Shown one piece after another: positions 12,853 through 25,400 of a DNA stretch of 64,000 bases (positions are counted from its first letter, which is position 1; the number at the start of each line of letters is the position of its first letter). The translations under genes were made by a program, and so were the position numbers. Below the pieces are notes generated by a model that worked only from the letters and a program-made list of their open reading frames with translations, was not told the DNA's origin and ran no database searches. This DNA comes from Kryptolebias marmoratus (Eukaryota; Chordata; Actinopteri; Cyprinodontiformes; Rivulidae), in assembly GCF_001649575.2 (NCBI RefSeq), contig NC_051450.1, forward strand, positions 17,605,959-17,669,958. The letters are read 5' to 3'.

Positions 12853-13700
12853 GAAAACACCCTTCTTTTGTCTCGATAGTTGTGTTGAACAAGGCTGTGG
12901 TCTAGAAAAGGGAGTGGTTCCAAACCTGTTTTGGAGTTTTTTCCAACAATAAAAAAGGGAGAAGTGCTTATGAGTCTATTCTTCGTTATTTTACTGTCTG
13001 GTATACAACAGAAATTAGGTAACCTGTCAGCTACAAGCTTCTGGTTTCTGTGAAAAAAGTCTGTTTCTACTGGAAGTGCAACCAGTAGTGCTACAGCTAT
13101 CTGCTGCTGCTGTTTGCACTGGCAAGTAACCATAGAATTTATGAAAATGTTTATAAAAATAAAAAATTGGATAAACTGCTGTGAAACTTTTGACATCAGA
13201 GGCGTTTTAAGGCAGCAGGAATCCACTTCGGCCCTATGCTGCGTACCATTTATCTTGGAAGTTGTAACTCAGGTCTGGGAATGATGTCAGACTTTGTTTG
13301 AACATGCGGTGCTAAGTGACCAGGCTGACTAGCATGAGCAATACAAGCCGATAACAATGAGTTTCTCTGCATTCTGTGCATTCAAAGAAACAGCTCCTAA
13401 TGCCACTAATAGTGGTTGGGACTATGTGACTGGATTACTGAGGTGCAAAACAATACTCTAAAATAAAAAGTATTTTTCTACAACCATCACAACTTTCATG
13501 TGTAAATCAGCAATTTTGAGGTTAGTAATCTCTAAAGCAAAGAACTATTTATAGCAACAAAAGATCTAAACTATGACTTTAAGAACAAGAAATTTATCTC
13601 AAGAAACACAGTTTTTTTGTTTTACTTTTAATTGTGTCATGGAGTCCCAGCTTTGACTGTCAGAGGAGAGAAACACACATCCCCTCCTACACACACACAC
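12853..13700. other. Region upstream of crispld1 with repeat fragments
   Basis: Contains a weak repeat B fragment at about 13060-13230 and a repeat D fragment at about 13240-13460. A CA tract lies near 13690. No gene is seen. Confidence 0.5.
13240..13460 (+). repeat. Repeat family D fragment
   Basis: Shares GACCAGGCTGACTAGC, ACAAGCCGATAACA, TTTCTCTGCATT and a following GTGACTGGATTACTGAGG with the foldback copy at 19591-20010. Similarity is by eye, perhaps three quarters identical. Confidence 0.6.
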
Positions 13701-13759
13701 ACTGAGGGCTGTTCCAGCCTTCGGAGGGGTGTGGTCTGTGTGGAAGAACAGCCAAGTTG

Positions 13760-13971
13760 AGGATAAAATCTGGATAAGTGATGCTTTGGCTGCTTTGGTG
13801 CAAAACCTCCCCAGAGAAGAAAGTCCAGCTTCCCTCTGAAGCCTGCAGGAAAGCGAGAGGAGCGTCCTCGCAGTCGTCCTGCCGTGCCTTCTTTTATTCT
13901 TCTTCCTTTTGAAGATTTCTCTCTGCAACATTGAGATCTTCAGAGGTGGACGTCGTCTCAGTTCATTTAAG
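13760..13971 (+). promoter_or_regulatory. crispld1: Probable crispld1 promoter and noncoding first exon
   Basis: A GATAAAAT box near 13760 is followed by a GC-richer segment ending in a good donor, AAG/GTAAAT at 13971/13972. About 940 bases downstream a strong acceptor (TTTTTCTCAG, 14908) opens the exon that carries the start codon. This fits a noncoding exon 1 spliced to exon 2. The transcription start is not determined, and the TATA-like box is only suggestive. Confidence 0.4.
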
Positions 13972-14908
13972 GTAAATCACTTTCACAGACCGTTTAAAGT
14001 CACAGAGCTCTGTTTGTTTTGACTCAGATATGAACTCCTTATATATCAGTTTTATCAGGGATCCTTCCTGCATATCAAACGTAAATGCAGGGACTTTCAT
14101 TTTCTCCTTAACTATCACTGATACTGTAATTTCAGATGAGCTATAACAGCATCCTCTCTTTTTAAAACTTTGCCTATTAGGAGTCAACTCTGTCTGTCTG
14201 TCAGCAAAACCTCTCATGAACCACTAAACTGATTTTAATGAAACTTTCAGGAAATCATCATTGGCTCTTTCATTACAAATTATTAGAACACACAAAAATT
14301 GGCTATAATTCATTCAGTTTTGCATGTATTGTGCTAAAATCTAATGTGATTGTAGCTGAGAGTCATTCTCAACAAGTGCTACTTATTCCATGTGATTTTT
14401 GTGCAAAAATATTAGCTAACAATTTTGGAGTGAACCCTGTTTGTCTGTTAGCAAAATATCTCATGAACCACAGAACAGACTTTAATTAAACTTTCGTATA
14501 GTAATATTAGGATGTACTTCAACAACTGATTAACTTTTGGAGTTAATCCAGTTTAAGATGGCTACCACAGCTAATCAACGTTAGCCAACACAAAAAATGG
14601 CTATAAGTCTGTCAGTTTTAATGATATTGAGCTAAAATTGGACATGGCAGTAGCTGTGTTACTCACACCACATACAACTTCTTCAAGGTTTGCTGGGACT
14701 TTAGTTTCTGTTTGTTTTGTTTGGATTTCAGAGAAAAGTTGTAACAGCCTGCCAGTTCACCCTCAGTGAACCCAGTTAGTAGATCCATAACGGTGTCTGC
14801 AAGCTAATGCACTGTTCAAGTTCAATATTGACTCAGGTTATTCAGCAAATCTGCCAGAAAGCACTCATTTCCAGCTTTCCAATGATTCTGTTTTCCCCTT
14901 TTTCTCAG
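13972..14908 (+). other. crispld1 5'-UTR intron (predicted) with tandem repeat A
   Basis: Bounded by GTAAAT and TTTTTCTCAG. Most of it is two head-to-tail copies of repeat A. Confidence 0.4.
14185..14700 (+). repeat. Repeat family A, head-to-tail dimer
   Basis: The module GTCTGTCAGCAAAACCTCTC, CATGAACCAC, GATTTTAATGAAACTTTC begins near 14190. It recurs as GTCTGTTAGCAAAATATCTC, CATGAACCAC, GACTTTAATTAAACTTTC from about 14440. Each is followed by the GGCTATAA, GAGCTAAAAT and GTAGCTG blocks. Both units lack the terminal TTCCTTCAAGGAA part. Confidence 0.75.
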
Positions 14909-15259
14909 ACTAGAAGGTGTGTTTCCTCCCCACATCCATCCATTCGTTGAGTTCAAGCTTCCCGCCACCATTTTTCATCTGCATCACTTCCGAGGATGAA
15001 GCGAGCCTCTTCGTCCCACTGGCTGAGAGGAGCGTCCATGCTCCTGCTGCTCCACACCACCACGTCCATGGTGATGCCCTCCAACTCCACGGGCTGGCAG
15101 CAGATCTTAGATAAGTACCTGGATGAGGATGGCGACTGGTGGGAGGCCAAGCAGAGGGGGAGGCGAGCCATCACGGACAGCGACGCTCAGCTCATCCTGG
15201 AGCTTCACAACAAGCTCCGAGGCCAGGTTTACCCTCCTGCCTCCAACATGGAGTACATG
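14909..15259 (+). CDS. crispld1: crispld1 coding exon 1 (with 5' UTR 14909-14995)
   Basis: The exon follows a pyrimidine tract and CAG; the coding part starts at ATG 14996 in GAGGATGA. It encodes the signal peptide, the acidic DEDGDWW segment, the dibasic RGRRA site, which may be a proprotein cleavage site, and the first CAP helix (LHNKLRGQV). It ends after Met 88 at ATG/GTAGGT. Another ATG lies upstream at 14917, but in another frame. Confidence 0.9.
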
Positions 15260-18200
15260 GTAGGTGGAGGACACCATTTTGTACTGGTCTCCTTTTGCTC
15301 ACACTAAGCACCCTCACACACAAACCCACACACACACACACACACATATATAACCTTGCACCCCTGTGATTTGCTGCTTTGCCAGAACAGAAGAATTTCA
15401 CCAACTTGCCAATGATCACATTTCTTCAGGCTCTCTCAGCTCACGCTTTGAGATTTGTTTGACTTTATCCGTTGGCCATCACGTGTATGTGCGGCGCCAG
15501 ATCGCTTTTCACAGAGCAATTAGAATCAGGCACTGGGCCTTGTTTTACCAGCTGTCTAACCCCCCGTTAAAGACACACACGTATGTGCTCACACTTTCTG
15601 AAAGTGTGGAACTTTGCAAAATGGACTACATGTGTAAGCACAGCTTGACTGTGATATGGTACTTCACAGGTAAAAAACAAACAAAAAAATCAATACTTTG
15701 TTCAGCTGTAACAAACTTTTATGACTATTACATCCTCACTTAAAGAGCAACAGAACAAAAGGCTGTATTATCCTCTGGTAAAGGCAAATAAACATTTCCT
15801 GCTGGGGGTAGTTGCTGGACTGTGTAATCATGTAATTGAGAGGTTGTGCTTGACTAGCTCTTGTGAAAATTGGACTCAAGCTTCTGGTTTAGACACACGT
15901 TTGTGGAAAACTGCTGAGCTAAGCAGATCTTTCCTACTGAATCCTGTTATAGTAGACTGTTTTTTCTTAGCCCCAGGGGGCACAGAAGGGTTAAATATGT
16001 GCAAGAAGATGTGAAGTAAAAGAAAGAGAGAGAGAACGTTAGCTGAGAATGTGAGAGGACAAGAAAGAGAAACAACGAAAGAGCTTTGCAAATAAAAAGA
16101 AGAGGCTGTTTGGGACAGATGGAGGGAGAGAGTGAAGCAAAACAAGTGTTAAAATGAAAAGATTTGGAAGAAGAGTGAAGCCAAACAACATGAGAGAGGA
16201 AACCACAAAGAAAAAATGGACATCTTAATTTGCAATTTTGCATGTGTTGATATTTAAAGCACAAGATGTGTTTTCAGTGCCTGCTTTTGCCTTTTATTTT
16301 CGAAGGAGCTTTTTCCTCCTGTCTGCACTGAACTGCTGTCACCTTTCAGAAACCTCACAGCTCCAGTCTGCTGGAAGACTTCACAGACATGCTCGCCTGC
16401 GCTCCAGATGTACACCCATGCATGAAGACGCACTCGCACAAATCCACGAGCACATGCACAACCGTTCGCCCATCAGCGCCCATTGTTGTAAGCCTTTGTA
16501 TTAAACCACGACCCCAGTGACCCTCTGAGGCAGAGAGACTCAGAGATACCATCTATTCAAATCCCTCCCTTCTTTTCCCTCTTCATCTGCTTCCTTTTCT
16601 TGCCCTCTCACTGTGCCTCCCTCTTCCTTATTCCTGTGGCTTTGTTCCCATTCTGTCATTATCCAACACAGAGACCCAAAAAAAATCCCTGAATAAGCAT
16701 TTGCACTATGTAGCCATCCATGTAGCTACAAGGACAAGAGGTTCTGCCTCCTGCTCAAATGTTGACCCACAGGTATAAACAGAGCAGTGTCAGCATTTGA
16801 AGGCCTGCAAGACAAACAGATGGCATCTTGGGAGAAAAGGCCCCACCTTCCTAAATGTTTAACTTGGCTTCGCTGGCCTGCGCTCAGGACTGAGGTGGCG
16901 GTGATGTTAGTGATTTATGAGAGAGCTCTGTTGATGTTTTTTTTTTCCTGTCCTGGATGAATCAGAGCTACACTGCAAGCTTTGTGCATTTTAGTTTATT
17001 CTCAGGTAGATCTGTCTCTTATGAGTAAGACGCTTGAAGTCCTGTGAGACAATAATTAGGTTAAAATATCTACCTTGAATAAACTTAGTCTAAAATGTTT
17101 GACTATGGCATCGTGAATCTGTAACAGTGATAGCACCACTGACTGAAAGAAAAGTTTCAGCTGTCAGATGGATTATTTCTAGTGTTTAGGGTATCTGGTT
17201 TTTGGTAAGCTGGTTATGTCTAGAATGTCTCCACAGGAGGGTGCCAAAGGACATTGAAAACAGGTGCCAACAACACCTCCACTGGCTTCAATACTGAATT
17301 AAATAAAGACTTTGACTCTAAATTGCGTTGCCAGTCAGTGTGTTCGTCATAGTCATCTGGACCAGTAAAATTCAAACCAGCATACAATCCTTCCTGGGGC
17401 ACTCGTAACCTGTTTAAGAAGAGCATGCCTTGGAGACTCTCTGACATTCAAATGGTGACACAGTTTTCTGTGATAGGATGGACACCTCTAGGGAAAGTGG
17501 AAAAAAAAAAAGAGTACTTGACCTGCTTCTTGTTGGTAATGTGTTTTGGATATCAGGACTGTTTGCAAAGATGTGTCAAAATATGAGCTGTATTGAAACT
17601 GGTCAAAGGGGAGGACCAGCTAATCTGTTGGCCAATAAATTAGGCCACAAATTACAGGCATTTACTGCCTCTCCAATTCCTTTTTTCAAACTTAATAAAC
17701 TGTATGGTATATGAAACTAAAGTTTTATAGTTATGGCCCAGAAACAAACAAAGAAAATGGCCTCATAAATCACCTTTCAGCTGCCATGACTTATAAAGTT
17801 TGGCTTTGTCTGTAAAGAAAACTATCAAACTATAACAACAAATCTGGATCTTTTTGGTCTGCTGTTTTCTTTAAAAGTGATTTCCTTTAACCGAGTGCTG
17901 ATTTATCCTCGGGACGGCATCATGAGTTGCAGCAAACAGTTAAATCCGACTCGAAACTTTTCTTTTTATTCCATTTTATTTATGATTAGTCAGCTTTCTT
18001 TCAAACATCTGTGGAATCCCTCAGAAGTCATCCTTCAGAGCATCTCTGTGCTTGTATGATAGATGAGTTTTGCTGCAATTTCAGACAACCTGTGAGAGAT
18101 CAACTCCATTATTACAACTAGAACCAATAGAAAAACCAAATCAGTTTGACTTTTGACACTTAAAAACAGCCTTTTTTCATTTTGCCAACACATTCTGTAA

Positions 18201-19373
18201 TGTACTGGCATCGTGATGCTATTTGCAGTTTTGCAAATGTATAATTTCTCATATTGACATATTATTTTTTGCTGTGGTCAAACGTTTTAAGGATATAAGA
18301 GTGAAATTATAGCTTTTGCTCGATGCATACAATGGCCAACTCCACACTGCATGAAAAACTGAATCACGCTGAGAGTAAAAGTAAGAGTGCATCAGGTAGA
18401 TTAAAATCCACACACAGTTTGATTTTCAGTATTTATTTTCGATTATGCTCCATCAGATAAATTCACTCATTTGCATCCGCCCAGCAATGTATCACCTCTT
18501 CTCCTGTTTGCTTTGTTTTCTCCCTTCCCATATCTTTCCCCCACTTCTCAGTATTTCTGAGTATGCACCAGTGATTATTAGCAGGAAACCTGTACTTGCA
18601 AAGGAAGTACCCCATGCACCCCTTGAGTGCAACCAGATGAAGAAGGGAGAGAAAAAAAATCCAGACCACAAATGAAGTGTTAAGCGAAATAAACAATGCC
18701 GTGTGTGCAGTGCTGAAAGACATTAGCTGCAAAGGTGTTTTTCTTTACAGGCCCTGCAGAAGTGCGGTCGTAGCGGGTGGTGGGTGGGGTGGTTTGTGGT
18801 TGCAAGGCCTCTCCTGCTGGGGTAACTGTGCAAACAACAGCATCTTGACAACCCGGCTGTACAATGTACAGATGCAGCAGCTGAAAAATGTGCTTTCCAC
18901 CGTCCGACACGCTCTTTGACTCTTTCATTAAAACCTTTCAGAAGGTGTTAGCTTGTAGATGCTGATTGGGTTTAACATTATTTACAACCTGCTTCCAGAC
19001 ATCCACATGTCATGTATTCATGATACAAACTATAAATTTGAAATTCCCATCTTTCAAGCAGTTGGGTCAAAGTTTCATTAATTTTATTCTACTGTATAGG
19101 TTTCAAATGTTTTTGAAGTGCTAAAGCTCGTTTATTGATGGTGCAAGAGTACCAAATGCTTTTTGCACTGCTTATAGTATTGCAGATCAAATGGCTGCTA
19201 TTACAACTCTGTCTGATTTACCACTGTAAATACATATTATTTTCTGTATATAGTGGCCTCATTTTTAGGAAGTTCATCCTTTCATCCATTGTTTTTATCG
19301 CCTTGATTAAGGTACATCCTGAACAAGACGTCATTACATCCTCCATCAAAGAGCCACTTGGAAAAGAACAGCC

Positions 19374-19410
<37 letters not shown>

Positions 19411-22400
19411 AGTGACTAATGTAGAACTGCTGGAGGAAACTGGAGTACCCAGAGAAAATCCACACTTGCAGGAGAAGAACATGCAAACTCCATGCATTAA
19501 GGCTCCAGTCAGGAGTCAAATCTAGGACCTTTTTGCTGCAAGGCAACAGCGCCAAACAACTGTTTCTAGAGCAGAGCAATCAAAGTCTCCCTCAGAAGTT
19601 GGAATTCAGATCTGGAAATGATATAAAATCCAACCTAACAGTGCTCCGGCTGCAAGCTGGAAAATCAGAGGGATTTGATTACTGTTGTGCCAAGTAACCA
19701 GGCTAATTGCTATTAGCTATACAAGCTGATAACATGTATTTCTCTGTATTTTATTCATTCAAACTCCAAATCAACATGCAGTACTAACAGTACTATGTGT
19801 GTGACTAATTTAATGAGGTACAAGCCATTCGAACTGTAAATAACTGGTTTATTACTGAAGCTGTTGCCACGTTTTATGGGTGCAGCAACCATGTTGATTT
19901 TGAGGTTGGAGTTGGGAAGAAACCTCCTACTTTCAAAGTCCGAATTCTGACTTGCGAGGGTGTTTAAGTTGATTGTTTCAACTTGAAATTTGACAATTCT
20001 GACTTCTGAGTACAAACAGGCAGCAGCATAAAACATTCATTTATTTGCAGAAAATGTTGAAGCTCTTTCCGCACAGTTTGAGGGTGACAACAGCTGCTTG
20101 ACAAAAGACCCGTACAGCTAATCTGCTAATTGGCATTTATCGCATGGTCCTCTTTGGTTTGATTTTATTTTTAGCCTGGAAACCAGTATTTTATGCCACA
20201 ATGCCATCTGTCAGCCCAGTGCCTTGGGTGGAGTCAAAGATACCCAGCAAGGAGTATTGCAGTTTCAAGGTCGTTAACCATCATTGTGCCACAAAAGGAA
20301 TACAAACTGATATGACTGTACTGATGTTTAATTCAGCTCACCAGCTAATGCTTGAATCATGACTCTGTCAGTCATCATCAGACCACAGGAAACTCCAGAC
20401 TGTCTGCAGTTGTGCAAGAAATCAGTTATGTAACCTTTCTGCAGGGCTTTATAAAATGCAAAGGCAGCTAACCGTGTGAGGAAGTCATGTCAGTCTTGTT
20501 GATTTAAACAAATACATCTATTTAATACCCAGCTGGACTGCAACAAGTAAATGAAGAAACTGATTACAGTTTCTTAAGCAGTTTCGGAGCACTGCCAGAG
20601 ATCTGGTTTGGAAGCTCAGTGTGTGTTTCAGGGCTGACACAGAGATCACTTGTTACTTGCGGTGGAACTTACAGTGAACAATGAAGGAGAAGGTGACCGT
20701 GGAAGTGCAGGATTATATTTCAGGGTCTGCTACCAGACGAGAATGGGCAAAAAAACAGAGCTCAGCGTGTGAAAGGAAAAAACTTTTGACACCTTTTACT
20801 GTTATATTACTCCACCACACACACCACACTAATTGATTTTCCGTCAGATGGGTCATCCAGCACCGAAAATGAATGAAAAGGTGTCCAATTACAAGAACAC
20901 GGTGTTCTTCAGTGGGATTACAGCTGTGTTATTCTAACATTTTGTAAGGAAGAACATTTTGCATTTCCAGAAATCCCCCCACCATAAATTTATACCATTC
21001 TTTAGTATCCAGCATGATTTAGCAGTGCAAGTCAGAGAGCAGTAAAGTGCAAGAAAAGCATTCTTCTACTCAGACATATGGAAAGTATTATGCAATGCAA
21101 GCATTCCTTTTTAAATTTCTCTACAATTTTTTGGGACAAATCCATCAAGAACATTATTACTGACTAGTAATATAGTCAAAACCCTCTACAGTGCAACAAG
21201 AAAATAAATGGAGCTACTTAGCAACTCATATGCATATGATACTGTTCATCTCTGACCTCAGAATAAAGCATGGACAGCTGTAAATATCACCACACACTAG
21301 CAGCTTTCTTACCTGATGTTAGGCTCAGTTAGCAGCTGAGTGACTGAATGGTGTGTTTGTCTGTAAATTGCCTTTCATCCAAAATAATCTACGAAGTTAA
21401 AGTTGTTTGTCTTGTCATCTGAATAGGTGTGGGACACAGAGTTGGAGCGTACAGCGGAGGAGTGGGCCGAGACGTGTTTGTGGGAGCACGGACCTGCGGG
21501 CTTACTGCCACAGATTGGGCAGAACCTGGGCGCACACTGGGGAAGGTAAGTAATCGATAACACAGTATACTCAAGTGGACTTTTATCTCAGGGAACTCTA
21601 AAATTAGAAGCCTATTTATTTAATGAACAGCCCAACTTTTGATGACTAAATGAAACTATCTTTCCTTAGAGAAATGAATTTACCTGCCACCATGCATGAA
21701 GGTTTTAGCCAAAAATATGGGTTGATTTCTTAGTGTTCAGTATATGTTATGGTAAGGTCTCTAACAACTACCACACTAAATGTTGGCACAATATCTGTAA
21801 AACTGATAGAATTTTGGCCATTTTATTGTTTGCTAAAGTCAGTAAGCTGTGGCGGTCATCTTGAACTGGGCTGAGTCCAAAAGGTAGATGATATAAAGAT
21901 TTATAGATATAATGCAAATAGATTTACACAGCACCGACTCCTACATGTTCTGTTTGCCTGTTTGATCTCTGTCCCCGAGATCAAATAATGGTCCTGAAAA
22001 CATCAGTGCTTCACATAAGAAACATTACGTTCCACATCTAATTAATTTGCCTCAATTTCAAGATGTGGGCTTGATTTTAATTAGATTAACCGCCAACACC
22101 TGGTCCCAGATCAGAGTCCTCGGTTACTGAACTGAGACTCCTCGTTAGAGACATGAAAACGATTTAAATTGGTGTGTTTATCAGTGAATGAAGCAAAATT
22201 AATTTTTTTTTAAATAAGGTATAATCAGTGGTGATACATAAAATCAGTTATTAAATTCTTTCTTTTTATTCAACTTTATGTTCCTGTCCAAGAAAAGAAA
22301 GTAGGAAAAAATGTTTTATTCATCTTTTATTGTATTAATCTGATAAAGAGATTGTCTCTTTAGCTGATGTTTATATATTGTAAATACATTTTAAAATCCA

Positions 22401-25400
22401 AGAAATGATTTCAAATTAAACCAGCAGTTTCTGATCTTTTGGAATTTGATGTTCCACAAATTTCATTGTCTATTTACATTAAGATAATAGATATGTACAA
22501 GTTGTCATGTTTTATAAGTTATTATCATCCACCATTGTGAAAAGCATGTGTGTGTGTTTCTTTGTTAGCAAAACATCACATGAACCACTTGACAAATTTT
22601 AATGAAAATCACACGAGACATTCGTCTTTAATGGATTAACTTTAGGAGACAACCTGAATCAATATGGATAATTGACAATAGCAAACACAAAAATGTCAAC
22701 AATTCAGTCAATTTTACAGCTACTGAACTAAAATTTGGTGTGTTAGTAGCTGAGAGTCATCCACAGTACTAATTTTATTTAAAACTTTTGCATGCAAGCT
22801 GGTCAACAATATGCATTCCTTTCAGGAATGATACTTACATTAAAAAAATTGTGTTCCTGTGAAAGCAGTCTGCATGTATCATGATGAGTTGGTTTTTTTT
22901 TGTATTATTCTAGCACCTAGAGGTATTATTTGCTATCTAAAAAAAAAATTAAAGTCTTGAGTAGACTAAATGAAACTAAACAGATAATTATGAAAATATT
23001 TACAAAAAACATAGGGAAAAAAAAAATCACTTGCAAAGATCTTGAAAGACTGTGTTGTAGCTTACAGGAAGCAGAGAACAACACCCACACAAACAGAAGC
23101 TCTTTACAAAAGAAATGCTGTTTGAAACACTGTTGTTGGATGTCTGTTTACTGATGTTACCAGATACCGTCCACCTACGTCCCACGTCCAGGCCTGGTAT
23201 GATGAGGTGAAGGATTATTCCTTCCCTTACCCTCAGGAGTGTAATCCCTACTGCCCGTTCAGGTGCTCTGGACCAGTTTGTACACATTACACACAGGTAA
23301 ATATGTGAGCCTTTTTTAAAGCACGACTTAACTGATTTAAGGTCCATTTGTGTCAGTAAAATGTGTTTTGTCATTGTTTTACAGCTGGTTTGGGCCACAA
23401 GCAGCCGAATTGGCTGTGCCGTCAATTTATGCTACAACATGAACGTGTGGGGGCAGATTTGGGCCAAAGCTGTGTATCTTGTTTGCAACTATTCACCAAA
23501 GTAAGCAAACATGAAGCATGCCATTGCCATAAACCCTTCGGTCTTTGTAGAATCTGAATGAAGTATAACATTGTTTCTTTAACTATTTATACGTTGTTTG
23601 TGTCGAGTAAACCTGGCTTGTTATTTCACATGAACAGGGGGAACTGGTGGGGTCATGCACCTTACAAGCATGGGACTCCATGCTCTGCTTGTCCTCCAAG
23701 CTATGGAGGAGGATGCAAGGACAATCTTTGCTACAATGGTATGCTAGACCTGTACACTCCAAGAAGATGTTTTTAAAAAGCCTGCTCATCATTCCTTGTT
23801 TTTGTATCTTTAGTTGAAGATGACAGGTCCAGTCATCTGCAGGAGGAAACAGAAGAAAACAACTTTATTGAGCCAGAGGCCCCTCGTGGTACGAAGCCCT
23901 GGTCCCAGGCCTTCAAGCCTGAACCTCCTGGCCTCCCTCCCCCTACCCCGGCCCCCACCAAGCCCCCCACAGAGGACCTGCAGAATGAAGTGGTCAACAC
24001 ACAGCAGATGTGTAAGCTGCCGTCTAACTGTTTGTTCTGGATCTAGTTTCATCTAAATTGAGGAGGTTTAGAATTTGTTTTTTAGGTGTGGGACTGCCAA
24101 AGAGAGGAAGTACAGCACAATATGTACTGTACAGCAAAGCCTGCCTTTGAAAACTGGGTCAGAACCAAATACATCAAAAACAGTTGCCTGCTTAGTGTTG
24201 AGGAAGCAATTACATATTAAAAAACAGACAGAACTTTGTTTGTCCCCAATTTATCTTAAATTGACTCGCTGCTCTGAAACTTTTATTTGTCATTTCTCTG
24301 ATCAATACGGACAGTTTCTGAACTCTTTCTAAAATTGCAAGTCATTCTTTAGGGGAGTGTGGGGAGCTTTATTTTAGCCTGATCCCCTGAGTTTATGTTT
24401 GTTTTTGGCTGACTGAGAAGTGTTGAGGGGGTGAGAGGGGCTTGCTGTGGTTTTTAAATGGCTTCCTGTCTGCAGTGTAAGGAGCCTGTAAGTGTAAGAT
24501 GAGATATTTCCTTTAGTATTTGCTGACCACTCTGACCCTTGCTGCAGAAATTTTTGTCTTTGGTCCTGGAAGCGTTGTAGCAATGTCTCCCTTGGGTTTT
24601 GCTCAGCTTAGGCTTTTCATAGCTAGTGATCTGCATCAGAGTTGCTGGCTCATACATTATATCTTGTTTCCTGTAGGAGAACTCACTCAGAGGCCCTCTG
24701 TGCTTATGTGTTTCAGCTCAGCTTGTAACCTGTGACACTAAGCTACGAGACCAGTGTAAAGGAACAACTTGTAATAGGTACAATGAAGAAAAACCATTAA
24801 AAATCATCACAATGAAGAGCATACAGTCATTTAATGAGGATTGTTTTTGCATGAACCAACAGGTACGAGTGTCCAGCTGGATGCCTGGATGCAACAGGAA
24901 AAGTAGTTGGGACAGTATACTATGAAATGGTAGGTAAACAAGTTAACAGACTAATGATGTTTTCCCCTTAACATTGCTTAGATTAAAGCTCACAGCATTA
25001 ATGACAAATAAGATCGTCACCAGTTTCCTCTGGGTTGGGAATGAGTCTTCTCTCAAGAGAAGAAGTTCAACTGGTTTCATCTGGTTGTTTTGATCACTAG
25101 TGATGGTATGATGGAGCTGGTTCATATATGCTACGTTTGGGACGACAGTGGCTCAGGAGGTAGGGGTTCATCCTATTGCCAGTTCAAACGCTCCATCCGT
25201 CTCTAGCCGTTTTGTCCTTGGGCAAGACACTTCACCTGCCTTGTCTACTGGTCGTGATCAGAAGACCCTGTGGTGCCAGTTTAATGGCAGCCTCACTTCT
25301 GCCAGTCTGCCCCAGGGCAGCTGTGGCAACAATGTAGCTTACCACCGTCAGTGTGTGAATGGGTGAATGACTGATTGTAGTGTAAAGCGCTTTGGGGTCC

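Larger units (their letters stand above)
15260..21426 (+). other. crispld1 intron between coding exons 1 and 2
   Basis: A 6.2-kb intron. It holds a short CA tract at about 15325-15346, a pyrimidine-rich block at about 16560-16670, and a CA microsatellite, SINE and foldback element between 19379 and 20010. The parts at 15.4-19.3 kb and 20.1-21.4 kb show no gene or repeat I can name. Confidence 0.85.
21546..23163 (+). other. crispld1 intron 2 with two repeat A copies
   Basis: Contains an inverted repeat A fragment (about 21730-21900) and a direct one (about 22550-22835), separated by AT-rich DNA. No gene is present. Confidence 0.85.

Noticed and set aside
12816..13226. A 136-codon minus-strand open frame
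   Set aside because: It runs from the hAT MITE end into repeat B and D fragments and has no recognisable protein motif.
19282..19579. Minus-strand frames with Cys-Val repeats
   Set aside because: They are produced by the CA microsatellite and the SINE.
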